Below are positions 1-8,439 of a DNA stretch of 64,000 nucleotides, piece after piece. Origin of the DNA: Pseudoalteromonas phenolica. Lineage in GTDB: Bacteria > Pseudomonadota > Gammaproteobacteria > Enterobacterales > Alteromonadaceae. The stretch spans positions 3,410,001 through 3,474,000 of the forward strand of contig NZ_CP013187.1 in the NCBI RefSeq assembly GCF_001444405.1, given 5' to 3'. The translations under genes were made by a program, and so were the position numbers. A model generated the notes under the pieces. That model did no database searches, had not been told where the DNA came from, and saw only the letters and a list, made by a program, of their open reading frames with translations. Position 1 is the first letter of the stretch; every line of letters starts with the position of its first letter.

Positions 1-214
1 GCTCACCATCAGGAATAGTAAAATGTAGAGGCTCTAACTCATTAAGTTGAGTTAAAAGTGGATCTAGATAAAGAGGAGCAACTGTTTCGTTGCTAATGAT
101 CACTGGGCGACACTTACCAATGTGTGATAATAATCGCCCGCTGTCGCAGAGAAGGTTTTCACCAATATAAATGGGGTAGCTACGCTCGTTTAAATCGACA
201 TTCAGTTCAAGCAT
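1..214 (-). CDS. aroB: 3-dehydroquinate synthase, N-terminal part (cut by window edge)
   Basis: The minus-strand frame starting with ATG at 214 reads MLELNVDLNERSYPIYIGE and stays open to the window edge. This is the typical N-terminus of AroB, which closes the DAHP ring to 3-dehydroquinate with NAD and a divalent metal in the shikimate pathway. Only about 71 residues are present, so none of the catalytic metal ligands can be checked. The gene follows aroK with a 19-nt gap on the same strand. The pil-aroK-aroB order is common in gammaproteobacteria. Confidence 0.9.
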   Translation of the reverse strand, partial: MLELNVDLNERSYPIYIGENLLCDSGRLLSHIGKCRPVIISNETVAPLYLDPLLTQLNELEPLHFTIPDGE

Positions 215-233
215 TTGCTACTCCTTTTATAAT

Positions 234-752
234 TTAGAAATCTAACTTCTCAATAATTTGATTTGCTACTACCTTTGCGCTCTGTTCATCAGTGCGAACA
301 ACAAAGTCAGCAACGTCTTGGTATAAAGGCTCACGCTCTTCAGCTAAGCGCTCTAGTACATCTCGCGGCGCTTCTTCTGTTTGTAGAAGAGGACGACGCT
401 TATCTCTTTGAGTGCGAGCAACTTGTTTTTCAATTGGTGTTTCTAGATAAACAACAATGCCACGCGCTGACAGTTTGTTACGAACTTCTTTGCTCACAAC
501 TGAACCACCACCAGTAGCTAATACAATACCTTGCATTTCAGTTAGGTCAGAGATCACGCCCTCTTCACGACGACGGAAACCCTCTTCACCTTCAAGATCA
601 AACACCCACGCAATATCTGCGCCTGTACGACGTTCGATTTCTTGATCTGAGTCGAAGAATTCAAGGTGTAATTGGTCCGCCAAATGACGACCTATTGTGC
701 TTTTACCAGCCCCCATTGGGCCTACTAGAAATATATTACGTTTCTCAGCCAT
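234..752 (-). CDS. aroK: Shikimate kinase I
   Basis: This 172-residue cytoplasmic enzyme phosphorylates shikimate at the 3-OH with ATP. The N-terminus carries a Walker A loop (GPMGAGKST, residues 11-19). The shikimate-binding FFDSDQEIE segment follows at about 32-40, the GGGS motif near 81-84, and the lid/arginine region with RRPLL near 119-123. Length matches E. coli AroK (173). It forms a unit with aroB downstream and lies 162 bp after pilQ on the same strand, so it may be read from the pil transcript or from a promoter in that gap. I see nothing unusual. Confidence 0.97.
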   Translation of the reverse strand: MAEKRNIFLVGPMGAGKSTIGRHLADQLHLEFFDSDQEIERRTGADIAWVFDLEGEEGFRRREEGVISDLTEMQGIVLATGGGSVVSKEVRNKLSARGIVVYLETPIEKQVARTQRDKRRPLLQTEEAPRDVLERLAEEREPLYQDVADFVVRTDEQSAKVVANQIIEKLDF

Positions 753-914
753 ATCTATTTAGTACTAACGAACTCTAAAATTTGAAAATAAACCCCGCCT
801 CACGACCTGGCCCCAAAAATTAAGGAGGGGATTATCTCAGTAATTCGTGCGCAATTTCAAGTCAAATCATTTAAATTACAGTAAACCACGTAGAATATAA
901 TGATTAATACGTGA

Positions 915-2963
915 TTACTGGCCGTCTAGCATGATTTTCGGGGTCACGAATATCAGCAATTCTCTTTTTTCATTAATGTGACGCGTATTCCTAAACAACA
1001 CACCAAGGTAAGGCACATCACCCAATAGAGGGACTTTTGTCACTGCACTGGTAATTTCTTGCTGATAGATACCACCCAGTACGATAGTTTGCCCATTTTC
1101 GACCAATACCTGAGTTTCAATTTCTTGTGTGTTAATCGCAACAGCTGGACCATTTGGTGTTTGTACATTATCACCTCGCGTATCTTGGGTGATAACTAAA
1201 TCTAGTATAATTTTATTGTCAGGAGTTATCTGTGGAGTTACCTCTAGACTTAATACCGCTTTTTTAAAGCTGACAGAGGTCGCGCCACTTGATGCGGCTT
1301 CAACATAAGGGATCTCTGTACCTTGCTCGATCCGCGCTTTTTTCTGGTTAGCCGTTGTAATACTAGGCGTTGCGATTATCTCACCCTTGTTTTCTTGCTC
1401 TAAAGCTGACAGCTCTAAATCTATGAGTGTACCGTCAGATAGCTTAGCTAGGTGCACCCCAATGCTACCTGCTGGATTGGTCACAGGTAAGTTCACATTC
1501 AAACGGTCAGTGAAAGAAGGTATAACGCCACCAGACAATTGATCAGCACTAGATAGTTTACCTGAGATTGCGTCCGACCCCTGTTGATCACTGAATCCCC
1601 AGCGAATACCTAAATCGTCTGACACATTATCACTTACCGTTACCATACGAGATTCAATTCGCACTTGTTTTACAGGAACATCGAGTGTTTCTACCATACG
1701 GCGGACATTTTCAATACTCTTTGCCGTATCTTTTATAATTAAGGTGTTTGTTCTTATATCAACAGAAACATTCCCTCTCGGGCTAATAATACTGTTGATC
1801 TCGGTTTTCAGTAAATCAGAGAACTCTTCTGCCTTGGCGTAATTTAATTGCATGTATTCATTGTAAAGTGGTTCGAGCTCTTCGACTTGTCGCATAGCTT
1901 GTAATTCTTTTGCTTCTCTAGCCGCAATTTCCTCTGCTGGAGCAACCATTAAGATCGAACCTTCAGTGCGCTTATCCAAACCTTTTACCCTCAGCACCAC
2001 ATCAAGGGCTTGGTCCCAAGGCGTGCCTTCTAAGCGCAGTGTAATGTTACCTGACACTGAATCACTGGTTACCAAGTTGAAATTATTTGTGTCAGCAATG
2101 ATCTGTAATACAGAACGTATTGGAATGTCTTGGAAGTTCAAGGTAATTGGCTCACCTTGGTAGACCTTCTCTTCACCAAACTTTTTCGTCTTATTATCTT
2201 TTTCTATTGTGAGTGTGAAGATATTATCTAATTGCTCATATTTAAAAACAAACGCACTATTGGGTTCAATCACTAAACGGCTTTTATTGCCCTCTGAAAA
2301 TGTTTCAATTTTGCTGACTACCGTACCAAAATCAACCACATCTAATTCGTAAAGTAGGTCATCCAAAATATCAATATGATGAAAATCTGCAATGATCTTT
2401 CCACCACGCTCTTGTACATCAATCGCAGCTTGAGAGCTCTCTAAAAATACTAAAACTTTGGCTTCGCCTTTTTCACCACGACGAAAATCAATCGATTGAA
2501 TACGGTTAATGTGATGGGTCAGTTGTCCCTCGATTTGCTCTTTGGTGTCTGAAGCCTCATAAATTGGGTTTTCAGATATTTGCAAATACACTAAATTATT
2601 TTTAACTTCAGTCTTATAAAGCTTCAACTGATCCATCTCAATAGTAACAATAAAACCACCTTGCACCATGTTGCTTTGAATCTGTTTAATCCCGGCTTTA
2701 TTGACCTTTAACTGTTGAAGGCTTTCTTCGAACTCCGCATCAGAAAAAAATAATTCCAAACGCGCAGGGTCATTTAAAACCGATATTTTAGGTTCTAAAT
2801 TTAACTGTTCATCAAACACCAACTGCAATTCTGTCTCAGAATTAGAAATCGGGTTATAGCGCACATCGTATAACATGGGTAAGGCATTAACTGGGCCAGA
2901 TAGCACAAGTAAAATGCTTGAGAAAATAGTAATTTTAAGCAAGTTCGCAACCATGCGAGTCAT
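915..2963 (-). CDS. pilQ: Type IV pilus secretin PilQ
   Basis: This outer-membrane secretin of 682 residues forms the ring through which type IV pili exit. A signal peptide is visible at residues 1-27, with cleavage likely after VNA. An AMIN-type beta-rich region follows (about 30-250). The STN/N0 domain (QDIPIRSVLQIIADTNNFN, about 280-345) and an N1 domain (about 370-430) come next. The secretin pore domain occupies the C-terminus, with the characteristic VPLLGDVPYLGVLF motif near residue 650. It is the last gene of pilMNOPQ, 18 nt after pilP. The order and the intact domains suggest a working pilus. Confidence 0.96.
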   Translation of the reverse strand: MTRMVANLLKITIFSSILLVLSGPVNALPMLYDVRYNPISNSETELQLVFDEQLNLEPKISVLNDPARLELFFSDAEFEESLQQLKVNKAGIKQIQSNMVQGGFIVTIEMDQLKLYKTEVKNNLVYLQISENPIYEASDTKEQIEGQLTHHINRIQSIDFRRGEKGEAKVLVFLESSQAAIDVQERGGKIIADFHHIDILDDLLYELDVVDFGTVVSKIETFSEGNKSRLVIEPNSAFVFKYEQLDNIFTLTIEKDNKTKKFGEEKVYQGEPITLNFQDIPIRSVLQIIADTNNFNLVTSDSVSGNITLRLEGTPWDQALDVVLRVKGLDKRTEGSILMVAPAEEIAAREAKELQAMRQVEELEPLYNEYMQLNYAKAEEFSDLLKTEINSIISPRGNVSVDIRTNTLIIKDTAKSIENVRRMVETLDVPVKQVRIESRMVTVSDNVSDDLGIRWGFSDQQGSDAISGKLSSADQLSGGVIPSFTDRLNVNLPVTNPAGSIGVHLAKLSDGTLIDLELSALEQENKGEIIATPSITTANQKKARIEQGTEIPYVEAASSGATSVSFKKAVLSLEVTPQITPDNKIILDLVITQDTRGDNVQTPNGPAVAINTQEIETQVLVENGQTIVLGGIYQQEITSAVTKVPLLGDVPYLGVLFRNTRHINEKRELLIFVTPKIMLDGQ

Positions 2964-2981
2964 AATTGTGTACCTTTATTG

Positions 2982-3524
2982 TTATTCGCTTACTGTAAAT
3001 TGAGAAGCTTCAATTATCTCAACTTTAGTTAATCGTTCTTTCCAACACCCTGTTCCATCGGGGATCAGTTCTAGTAATTCGACATGATCATCATATATAC
3101 CGACCACTTCACCATGATATAGGCCCATATACTCACCCTGCTTCACTCGAAAAAGGCCTTGATCTGCAGCTCGAATTAATGCCCAAGTAACACCCGATAA
3201 GGCTATTGTGCCTTTCATAACAAGATTATCAATAGGATACTTCTCTAGTGGATCTCGGGCACGGTTTTGATCAGGTTGTAAACAGTTTTTAACCTGAACT
3301 AATCTACTTTCAATTACTTCAGGCTGTGGTGCATCAAATGGGCTACGCAGTGAACCTGCACTGTACGGGAAGTATTCAAACTCCTTCATACTCGGGATTG
3401 GATCTACTTTTGGCGTAGCACTCGCTTGCACTTGGTCAATAAATTCTTTTTGTTGCGCGGTATTATCATTGCAAGCAGATAAAAACATAACACTTATACT
3501 GATAGCGATACTCTTAAAGCGCAT
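2982..3524 (-). CDS. pilP: Type IV pilus lipoprotein PilP
   Basis: This 180-residue inner-membrane lipoprotein links the PilN-PilO dimer to the N0 domain of PilQ. The N-terminus is a lipoprotein signal with lipobox LSAC (Cys18). A low-complexity linker follows, then a beta-sandwich region from about residue 95 (DNLVMKGTIALSG...), the part known to contact the secretin. The start codon overlaps the pilO stop by one base (TAATG), which indicates translational coupling. Confidence 0.95.
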   Translation of the reverse strand: MRFKSIAISISVMFLSACNDNTAQQKEFIDQVQASATPKVDPIPSMKEFEYFPYSAGSLRSPFDAPQPEVIESRLVQVKNCLQPDQNRARDPLEKYPIDNLVMKGTIALSGVTWALIRAADQGLFRVKQGEYMGLYHGEVVGIYDDHVELLELIPDGTGCWKERLTKVEIIEASQFTVSE

Positions 3525-4126
3525 TATTTAGCTCCTTGTTCGTAGCGATACGTTTTCGCAACAACACTAAAAACTAAGTCACGCTCGTTTGCACGCTCTA
3601 TTCTAAAGTCATGTAAACTCACAATACGCGGTAATTGAGCTACTTTACCAACAAATTCACCAAACTCATGATAAGTGCCTACAACTTCTAAGTTAATCGG
3701 CAATTCAGTATAAAACTCTTTTTTTACCTCTGGCATCCAACCAATTTTTAAAAATGTTAGACCACTTGAAGTACCTACATAGGTCAAGTCATCTAATAAA
3801 CCAGGTGTTTCGTTTGATGTGGGTAGTCGCTGCAAGAGTTGAGAAAATTGCGCTTCCATATCTTGCATTTGCTGCTTGTATAAATCTAAATTGTTCGCCC
3901 TTGCATATTTAAAGCGGTATGAATTTCGCAGCTCCTGTTCTTTATTTACGGCAAAGTCATACTCATCTATTGCAGAAGATACAAGCATAGAATAGCCCAC
4001 AAATAACATGATGATTGTAACCAATACCGTACACATGATTTTAACAGGTTTAGGCCATTCGCCGATATTGTCTAACTCTATCTCATTCCAATCAATGTCT
4101 TGTAACGCTTTAAGATCAAAGTTCAT
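3524..4126 (-). CDS. pilO: Type IV pilus inner-membrane protein PilO
   Basis: This bitopic inner-membrane protein (200 residues from the chosen ATG) has one membrane helix at about residues 25-46, a periplasmic coiled coil (about 50-95) and a ferredoxin-like C-terminal domain. It pairs with PilN. An upstream GTG at 4141 would overlap the pilN stop and add five residues. I prefer ATG 4126 because a GAGGGA ribosome site lies about 9 nt before it. Confidence 0.94.
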   Translation of the reverse strand: MNFDLKALQDIDWNEIELDNIGEWPKPVKIMCTVLVTIIMLFVGYSMLVSSAIDEYDFAVNKEQELRNSYRFKYARANNLDLYKQQMQDMEAQFSQLLQRLPTSNETPGLLDDLTYVGTSSGLTFLKIGWMPEVKKEFYTELPINLEVVGTYHEFGEFVGKVAQLPRIVSLHDFRIERANERDLVFSVVAKTYRYEQGAK

Positions 4127-4137
4127 TTCGCAATCCC

Positions 4138-4710
4138 TCACTCTTTCTCTTTTGCAGCTTCAAGGTCTTGATAAGACTTGACGTAAAAGTGCATTGTGAA
4201 ATCACTGAGTAATCGATTAGTCTGTTCGCCCGCAATAATACCTTGAATTGTAGGTCTTTCTAAAAGGTAAGAAGATTCAACCTGTCTTAACATTTGTGAG
4301 AGGCGATTATTGGATTCACTGCGACCAATGACTTTTATCATATTGCCATCACGCTCTAAACTCGTAAGATAAACACCTGAGGGAACAACACGCGCCACTT
4401 CGTCAATGATTTGCGTACCTAAATTTCGGTTGCCTTGTAGCTCTTCAATTAAACGAATACGACGTTGTAAATTTCCTTTTTGTGCATTTAAGTCGTTAAT
4501 CTCTCTAATGCGTGTATCTAGTTTACGGATCTCAGATTGTAGGTAGCTATTTTTTATTTCTTGTCCTGTACGCAGGCTATCGTAAAAGCTCCCAATCAAG
4601 TACATGACAAACAAGGATATGCCTACAATACTACCGATCAAAATCAAAAACTTTTGCTGTGATGCTTGTCTTTGCTGTTCGCGCCAAGGCAGGAGGTTTA
4701 TATGTGGCAT
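4138..4710 (-). CDS. pilN: Type IV pilus inner-membrane protein PilN
   Basis: The protein starts with MPHINLLPWREQQR, the conserved cytoplasmic INLLPWR peptide that PilM binds. A membrane helix (about 22-42), a periplasmic coiled coil (about 50-100) and a ferredoxin-like fold follow, 190 residues in all. It overlaps the end of pilM by 13 nt, as expected for tightly coupled partners in the alignment subcomplex. Confidence 0.96.
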   Translation of the reverse strand: MPHINLLPWREQQRQASQQKFLILIGSIVGISLFVMYLIGSFYDSLRTGQEIKNSYLQSEIRKLDTRIREINDLNAQKGNLQRRIRLIEELQGNRNLGTQIIDEVARVVPSGVYLTSLERDGNMIKVIGRSESNNRLSQMLRQVESSYLLERPTIQGIIAGEQTNRLLSDFTMHFYVKSYQDLEAAKEKE

Positions 4711-5777
4711 GTAGTAAAACTCCTAAGCGCCAGACCTGTTGCGAGCGTAAACTGAGGTTTGTGCCTCAACAACACATTTCTGTCTACTTTGGGCCCAATT
4801 TCCATATCTGAAAATGGATCAGAAATGATTGTATGGATCCCAAGTTCATCAACCAATAGTCTATCAAGACCTTCAACCAAAGCTGTACCACCTGATAACA
4901 CCAAATAATCTACATGGTCTTTACCACTGGTTGTCATAAACATTTGTACCGCTCGACGAATTTGTTGTAACAAAGCAGTTTGGAATGGCGCAAGTACTTC
5001 GAAAGTATAATTTGGCGGCAAGTCTCCAGTTGTTTTAGCTAATTCAGCTTCATCGAACGTCTTATTATAGTAAGCAACAATACTATTTGTGTATTGCTCT
5101 CCACCAAATACCTGATCGCGGGTGTAAATTGTTTTTCCAGACTGCACTACACTCATTAATGAAATCACTGCACCAATATCAACAATTGCAACAATTTTAT
5201 CAAATGCATCAGAGGGCAACTGACCGTATAAGGTATCAAGCGAACGGCTCAACGCATAGCTTTCAACATCGACTACTTTTGCTTTATAGCCAGCTTCTTC
5301 TAAAGCACTCACGCGTGCTAGCACGCTCTCTGTTCTAGCAGCTGAAAGTAACACATTCATTTTCGATGGATCGGCTTCATTGACCGAGATTTTCTCGAAA
5401 TCTAGACTAACCTCATCAAGTGGGTATGGAATTAAACTGTCTGCCTCTATGGCGATTTGCGACTCTAATTCAGCATCGGTTAATGAGACGTCCATAAAGA
5501 TCACTTTAGTGATAACCGTTTGACCTGATACGGCGACCGCGGCGAAAGGGGCATGTTTTGGAAAGCGCTTTTTTAGTTTACTAATAGCACGGCCAACCGC
5601 TTCAATATCCTGAACGGCTCGCTCAGTGATAGCGCCTTTGGGTATTGGTTCAATAGCAACGGCCTCAACGCGATAACCGCTGTGAGTTTGCGAAAGCAAA
5701 ACAGCTTTGACACAGTGAGAGCCAATATCGATGCCAACCATTAATGGGGCGTGTGCTTTGAACAATTTACTTAACAT
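4698..5777 (-). CDS. pilM: Type IV pilus actin-like ATPase PilM
   Basis: This cytoplasmic actin-like protein of 359 residues binds ATP and the N-terminal peptide of PilN. The phosphate-1 motif VGIDIGSHCVKAV is at about residues 14-26, the phosphate-2 segment IVDIGA at about 198-203, and the adenosine motif VLSGGTALVEGL at about 293-304. It is first in the pilMNOPQ operon and diverges from mrcA across a 131-bp gap, the arrangement seen in many gammaproteobacteria. Confidence 0.96.
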   Translation of the reverse strand: MLSKLFKAHAPLMVGIDIGSHCVKAVLLSQTHSGYRVEAVAIEPIPKGAITERAVQDIEAVGRAISKLKKRFPKHAPFAAVAVSGQTVITKVIFMDVSLTDAELESQIAIEADSLIPYPLDEVSLDFEKISVNEADPSKMNVLLSAARTESVLARVSALEEAGYKAKVVDVESYALSRSLDTLYGQLPSDAFDKIVAIVDIGAVISLMSVVQSGKTIYTRDQVFGGEQYTNSIVAYYNKTFDEAELAKTTGDLPPNYTFEVLAPFQTALLQQIRRAVQMFMTTSGKDHVDYLVLSGGTALVEGLDRLLVDELGIHTIISDPFSDMEIGPKVDRNVLLRHKPQFTLATGLALRSFTTCHI

Positions 5778-5824
5778 ACCCTGTGTTTTTATCCTTTATT
5801 TTAATTTAAACAGGTTATTATTTA

Positions 5825-5855
5825 TGAACAAAAAATACTAATCGAATTTTGTTCA
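5825..5855. repeat. Inverted repeat in the pilM-mrcA divergent region
   Basis: Two perfect 9-bp arms, TGAACAAAA at 5825-5833 and TTTTGTTCA at 5847-5855, flank a 13-bp spacer in the 131-bp gap between divergent pilM and mrcA. There is no T-run outside the arms, so it is not an obvious terminator. It could be an operator for one or both genes, or chance symmetry in AT-rich DNA. I do not recognise a regulator. Confidence 0.4.
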
Positions 5856-5908
5856 AGCTATACTAGCAGCCTCTACCCACAATTGGGAGTCTAACTAGGG
5901 ATTATTAC

Positions 5909-8359
5909 GTGACTTTATTAAAAAGATTATTACAGTTTATTATCGTCTGCGGGCTTTTAGGCGTACTCACGTTACTAGCACTATATTACTACGTAAAATC
6001 AGATATCCCTAGCGTAGAGGTACTTAAAGAAGTTCAACTTCAAACACCTATGCAAGTTTTTACCAAAGATGGAAAATTAATCAATCAATTTGGTGAAAAG
6101 CGTCGGATCCCAGTCAAAATTAACGACATTCCCAAACCTCTGCTCAATGCATTTTTAGCAACAGAAGATAATCGTTTTTATGATCATTTTGGTATAGACC
6201 CAATAGGTATAGTACGTTCTGCAATTGTATTGATCAGTACTGGTCAAAAAAAACAAGGCGCCAGTACTATTACCATGCAGCTTGCACGAAACTTCTTTTT
6301 AACCCGTGAAAAGGCTTACATTCGTAAGGTAAAAGAAATTTTCATTGCACTGCACATAGAGCAATTACTTTCAAAAGATGAAATCTTAGAGCTGTATTTA
6401 AATAAGATTGAATTAGGCCACCGCTCGTTTGGCATTGGTGCCGCAGCACAGGTTTATTACGGTAAAGAGTTACACGAACTCACATTAGCCCAAATGGCCA
6501 TGATCGCAGGTTTGCCAAAAGCCCCTTCAGCGCTAAACCCTATCAGTAACCCGACTCGCGCTAAATCTCGCAGGAATGTGGTTTTAGGTCGAATGCTAAC
6601 AGAAAAATACATCACTCGCAGTGAATATAATGAGGCAACTCAAGCGCCTATCACTGCCAAGCGCCACGGTGCTGAGATAGAGTTATATGCACCTTATATT
6701 TCTGAAATGGTTCGTGCATATATGGTCGAGCGCTATGGTGCTGAAAAAGCTTATAACACTGGCTTTAGAGTTTATACGAGTGTTGAATCTGAAATTCAAC
6801 TTGCCGCACAACAAGCACTTATTGATAACCTACACGATTACGATATGCGTCACGGCTATCGAGGGCCTGAAGCTGTGCTATGGCAACACGAGGCAGATCC
6901 TATCCCTGCCCGTGCAGAACTACTTAAAACACTCAAAAGCGTTAATGAAATTGCCCCGCTAGTCGCCGGTATTGTCACGCATGTTTACGAACAAAGCGCT
7001 GAGGTGCTATTAAAGTCAGGTCAATCTGTGGTCATTGAGTGGGATGGTCTGAAATGGGCACGCGCATACATCAACGAAAAACGACAAGGTAATGCCCCTA
7101 AAGCAGCTGCCGATGTACTTTCGCCTGGTATGCAGATTTGGTTGCGAGAAAATAATGGCTGGCAATTAAGTCAGTATCCACAACCATCAAGTGCCATTGT
7201 ATCTTTAGATCCAAAAGATGGCCGCATTAAAGCCTTGGTCGGTGGTTATAGCTTCGCACAAAGTCAATATAACCGCGCTGTGCAAGCGAAACGTCAGGTT
7301 GGCTCAAACATTAAACCTTTTATTTATTCAGCGGCATTAGAAGACGGTTATACGCTTGCTTCAATTATTAACGATGCTCCTATCAACCACTGGGATAAAA
7401 GCTTAGGTGTTGCATGGCGACCTAAAAATAGTCCTGAAGTTTATAGTGGCCCGATTAGAATTCGTCGTGCACTAGCACAATCAAAGAATGTCGTCTCAGT
7501 TAGATTGCTAAGAGGCGTCGGCTTGCAACGATCTGCCGATCATTTACTTAAATTTGGCTTTGCTGATGAAGACATTAACCGCAGTGAATCTTTAGCATTA
7601 GGTAGCGCTGCAATTACTCCACTTGAAATGGCTCGCGGCATGAGTACTTTTGCAAATGGCGGTCATCTAATCGAACCTTACTTTATCAGTGAGATAACAG
7701 ACGCGTATGGCAACTCTCTGGGTAAAGCTCAGCCATTAATCGCATGTGATGAAGAGCAGCGCCTCGAGAATACTATGCAATGCGCACCACAAATCATCAG
7801 TGAACAAAATGCGTTTCTTATCTCTAGTGCCTTACATAGTGCTGTTTGGGGCGGCGGTAGCTGGAAACACAAAACTGGTTGGGTTGGTACAGGTTGGCGG
7901 GCTCAAGCTCTAAAACGAAGGGACTTATCTGGTAAAACAGGTACAACTAATAACTCGGTTGATACCTGGTTCACTGGCTACAATCGTAATGTTTTAACCA
8001 CTGTGTGGGTTGGTTTTGATGATGCTAGTAAATCTCTTGGCCGAGCTGCTTATAATAACAACCTAGGTAAAGGCCAAACTGTAGGCGCTGAAGCAGGTGC
8101 GATCACTGCACAACCAGGATGGGTTCGTTTTATGAAAACGGCACTACAAAATGAACCGCTTGCACCGATTGACCCTGCGCCAGGCTTAACATCAGTTCGA
8201 ATAGACTTGAAAACAGGCTTACTAAGCTCTAAAAACGACTATACCAGCCGTTTCGAATACTTTGAGTCTGACACTGTACCAACTAAATATGTTCAGCAAG
8301 ACAAGTCAAAAACCCCTTTCTCAACAGACTCATTGCCTGAACAAGATGAGCTGTTTTAG
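5909..8359 (+). CDS. mrcA: Penicillin-binding protein 1A, bifunctional peptidoglycan synthase
   Basis: This class A PBP of 816 residues polymerises lipid II and cross-links peptides in the periplasm. One membrane helix lies at about residues 7-29. The GT51 glycosyltransferase follows with catalytic Glu86 (ATEDNRFYDHFGID) and the QGASTITMQLARN motif. An OB-like insert precedes the transpeptidase, which has Ser466 (GSNIKPF), SKN at 525-527 and KTGT from Lys676. The start is GTG; no in-frame ATG precedes the membrane helix. It diverges from pilM and ends at a hairpin shared with metL. Confidence 0.96.
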   Translation: MTLLKRLLQFIIVCGLLGVLTLLALYYYVKSDIPSVEVLKEVQLQTPMQVFTKDGKLINQFGEKRRIPVKINDIPKPLLNAFLATEDNRFYDHFGIDPIGIVRSAIVLISTGQKKQGASTITMQLARNFFLTREKAYIRKVKEIFIALHIEQLLSKDEILELYLNKIELGHRSFGIGAAAQVYYGKELHELTLAQMAMIAGLPKAPSALNPISNPTRAKSRRNVVLGRMLTEKYITRSEYNEATQAPITAKRHGAEIELYAPYISEMVRAYMVERYGAEKAYNTGFRVYTSVESEIQLAAQQALIDNLHDYDMRHGYRGPEAVLWQHEADPIPARAELLKTLKSVNEIAPLVAGIVTHVYEQSAEVLLKSGQSVVIEWDGLKWARAYINEKRQGNAPKAAADVLSPGMQIWLRENNGWQLSQYPQPSSAIVSLDPKDGRIKALVGGYSFAQSQYNRAVQAKRQVGSNIKPFIYSAALEDGYTLASIINDAPINHWDKSLGVAWRPKNSPEVYSGPIRIRRALAQSKNVVSVRLLRGVGLQRSADHLLKFGFADEDINRSESLALGSAAITPLEMARGMSTFANGGHLIEPYFISEITDAYGNSLGKAQPLIACDEEQRLENTMQCAPQIISEQNAFLISSALHSAVWGGGSWKHKTGWVGTGWRAQALKRRDLSGKTGTTNNSVDTWFTGYNRNVLTTVWVGFDDASKSLGRAAYNNNLGKGQTVGAEAGAITAQPGWVRFMKTALQNEPLAPIDPAPGLTSVRIDLKTGLLSSKNDYTSRFEYFESDTVPTKYVQQDKSKTPFSTDSLPEQDELF

Positions 8360-8383
8360 TTAATGTAAAAAATAGCTCTAACA

Positions 8384-8415
8384 AAAAAGCGAAGTGTCGC
8401 AACACTTCGCTTTTT
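8384..8415. terminator. Bidirectional terminator between mrcA and metL
   Basis: A 9-bp stem (GCGAAGTGT at 8389-8397 and its complement at 8402-8410) has a 4-nt loop. It is flanked by an A-run on the left and a T-run on the right. It can end mrcA (plus) and metL (minus) transcripts. Confidence 0.9.
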
Positions 8416-8439
8416 GCTCTAAGCCATCGCAGCTATTAA

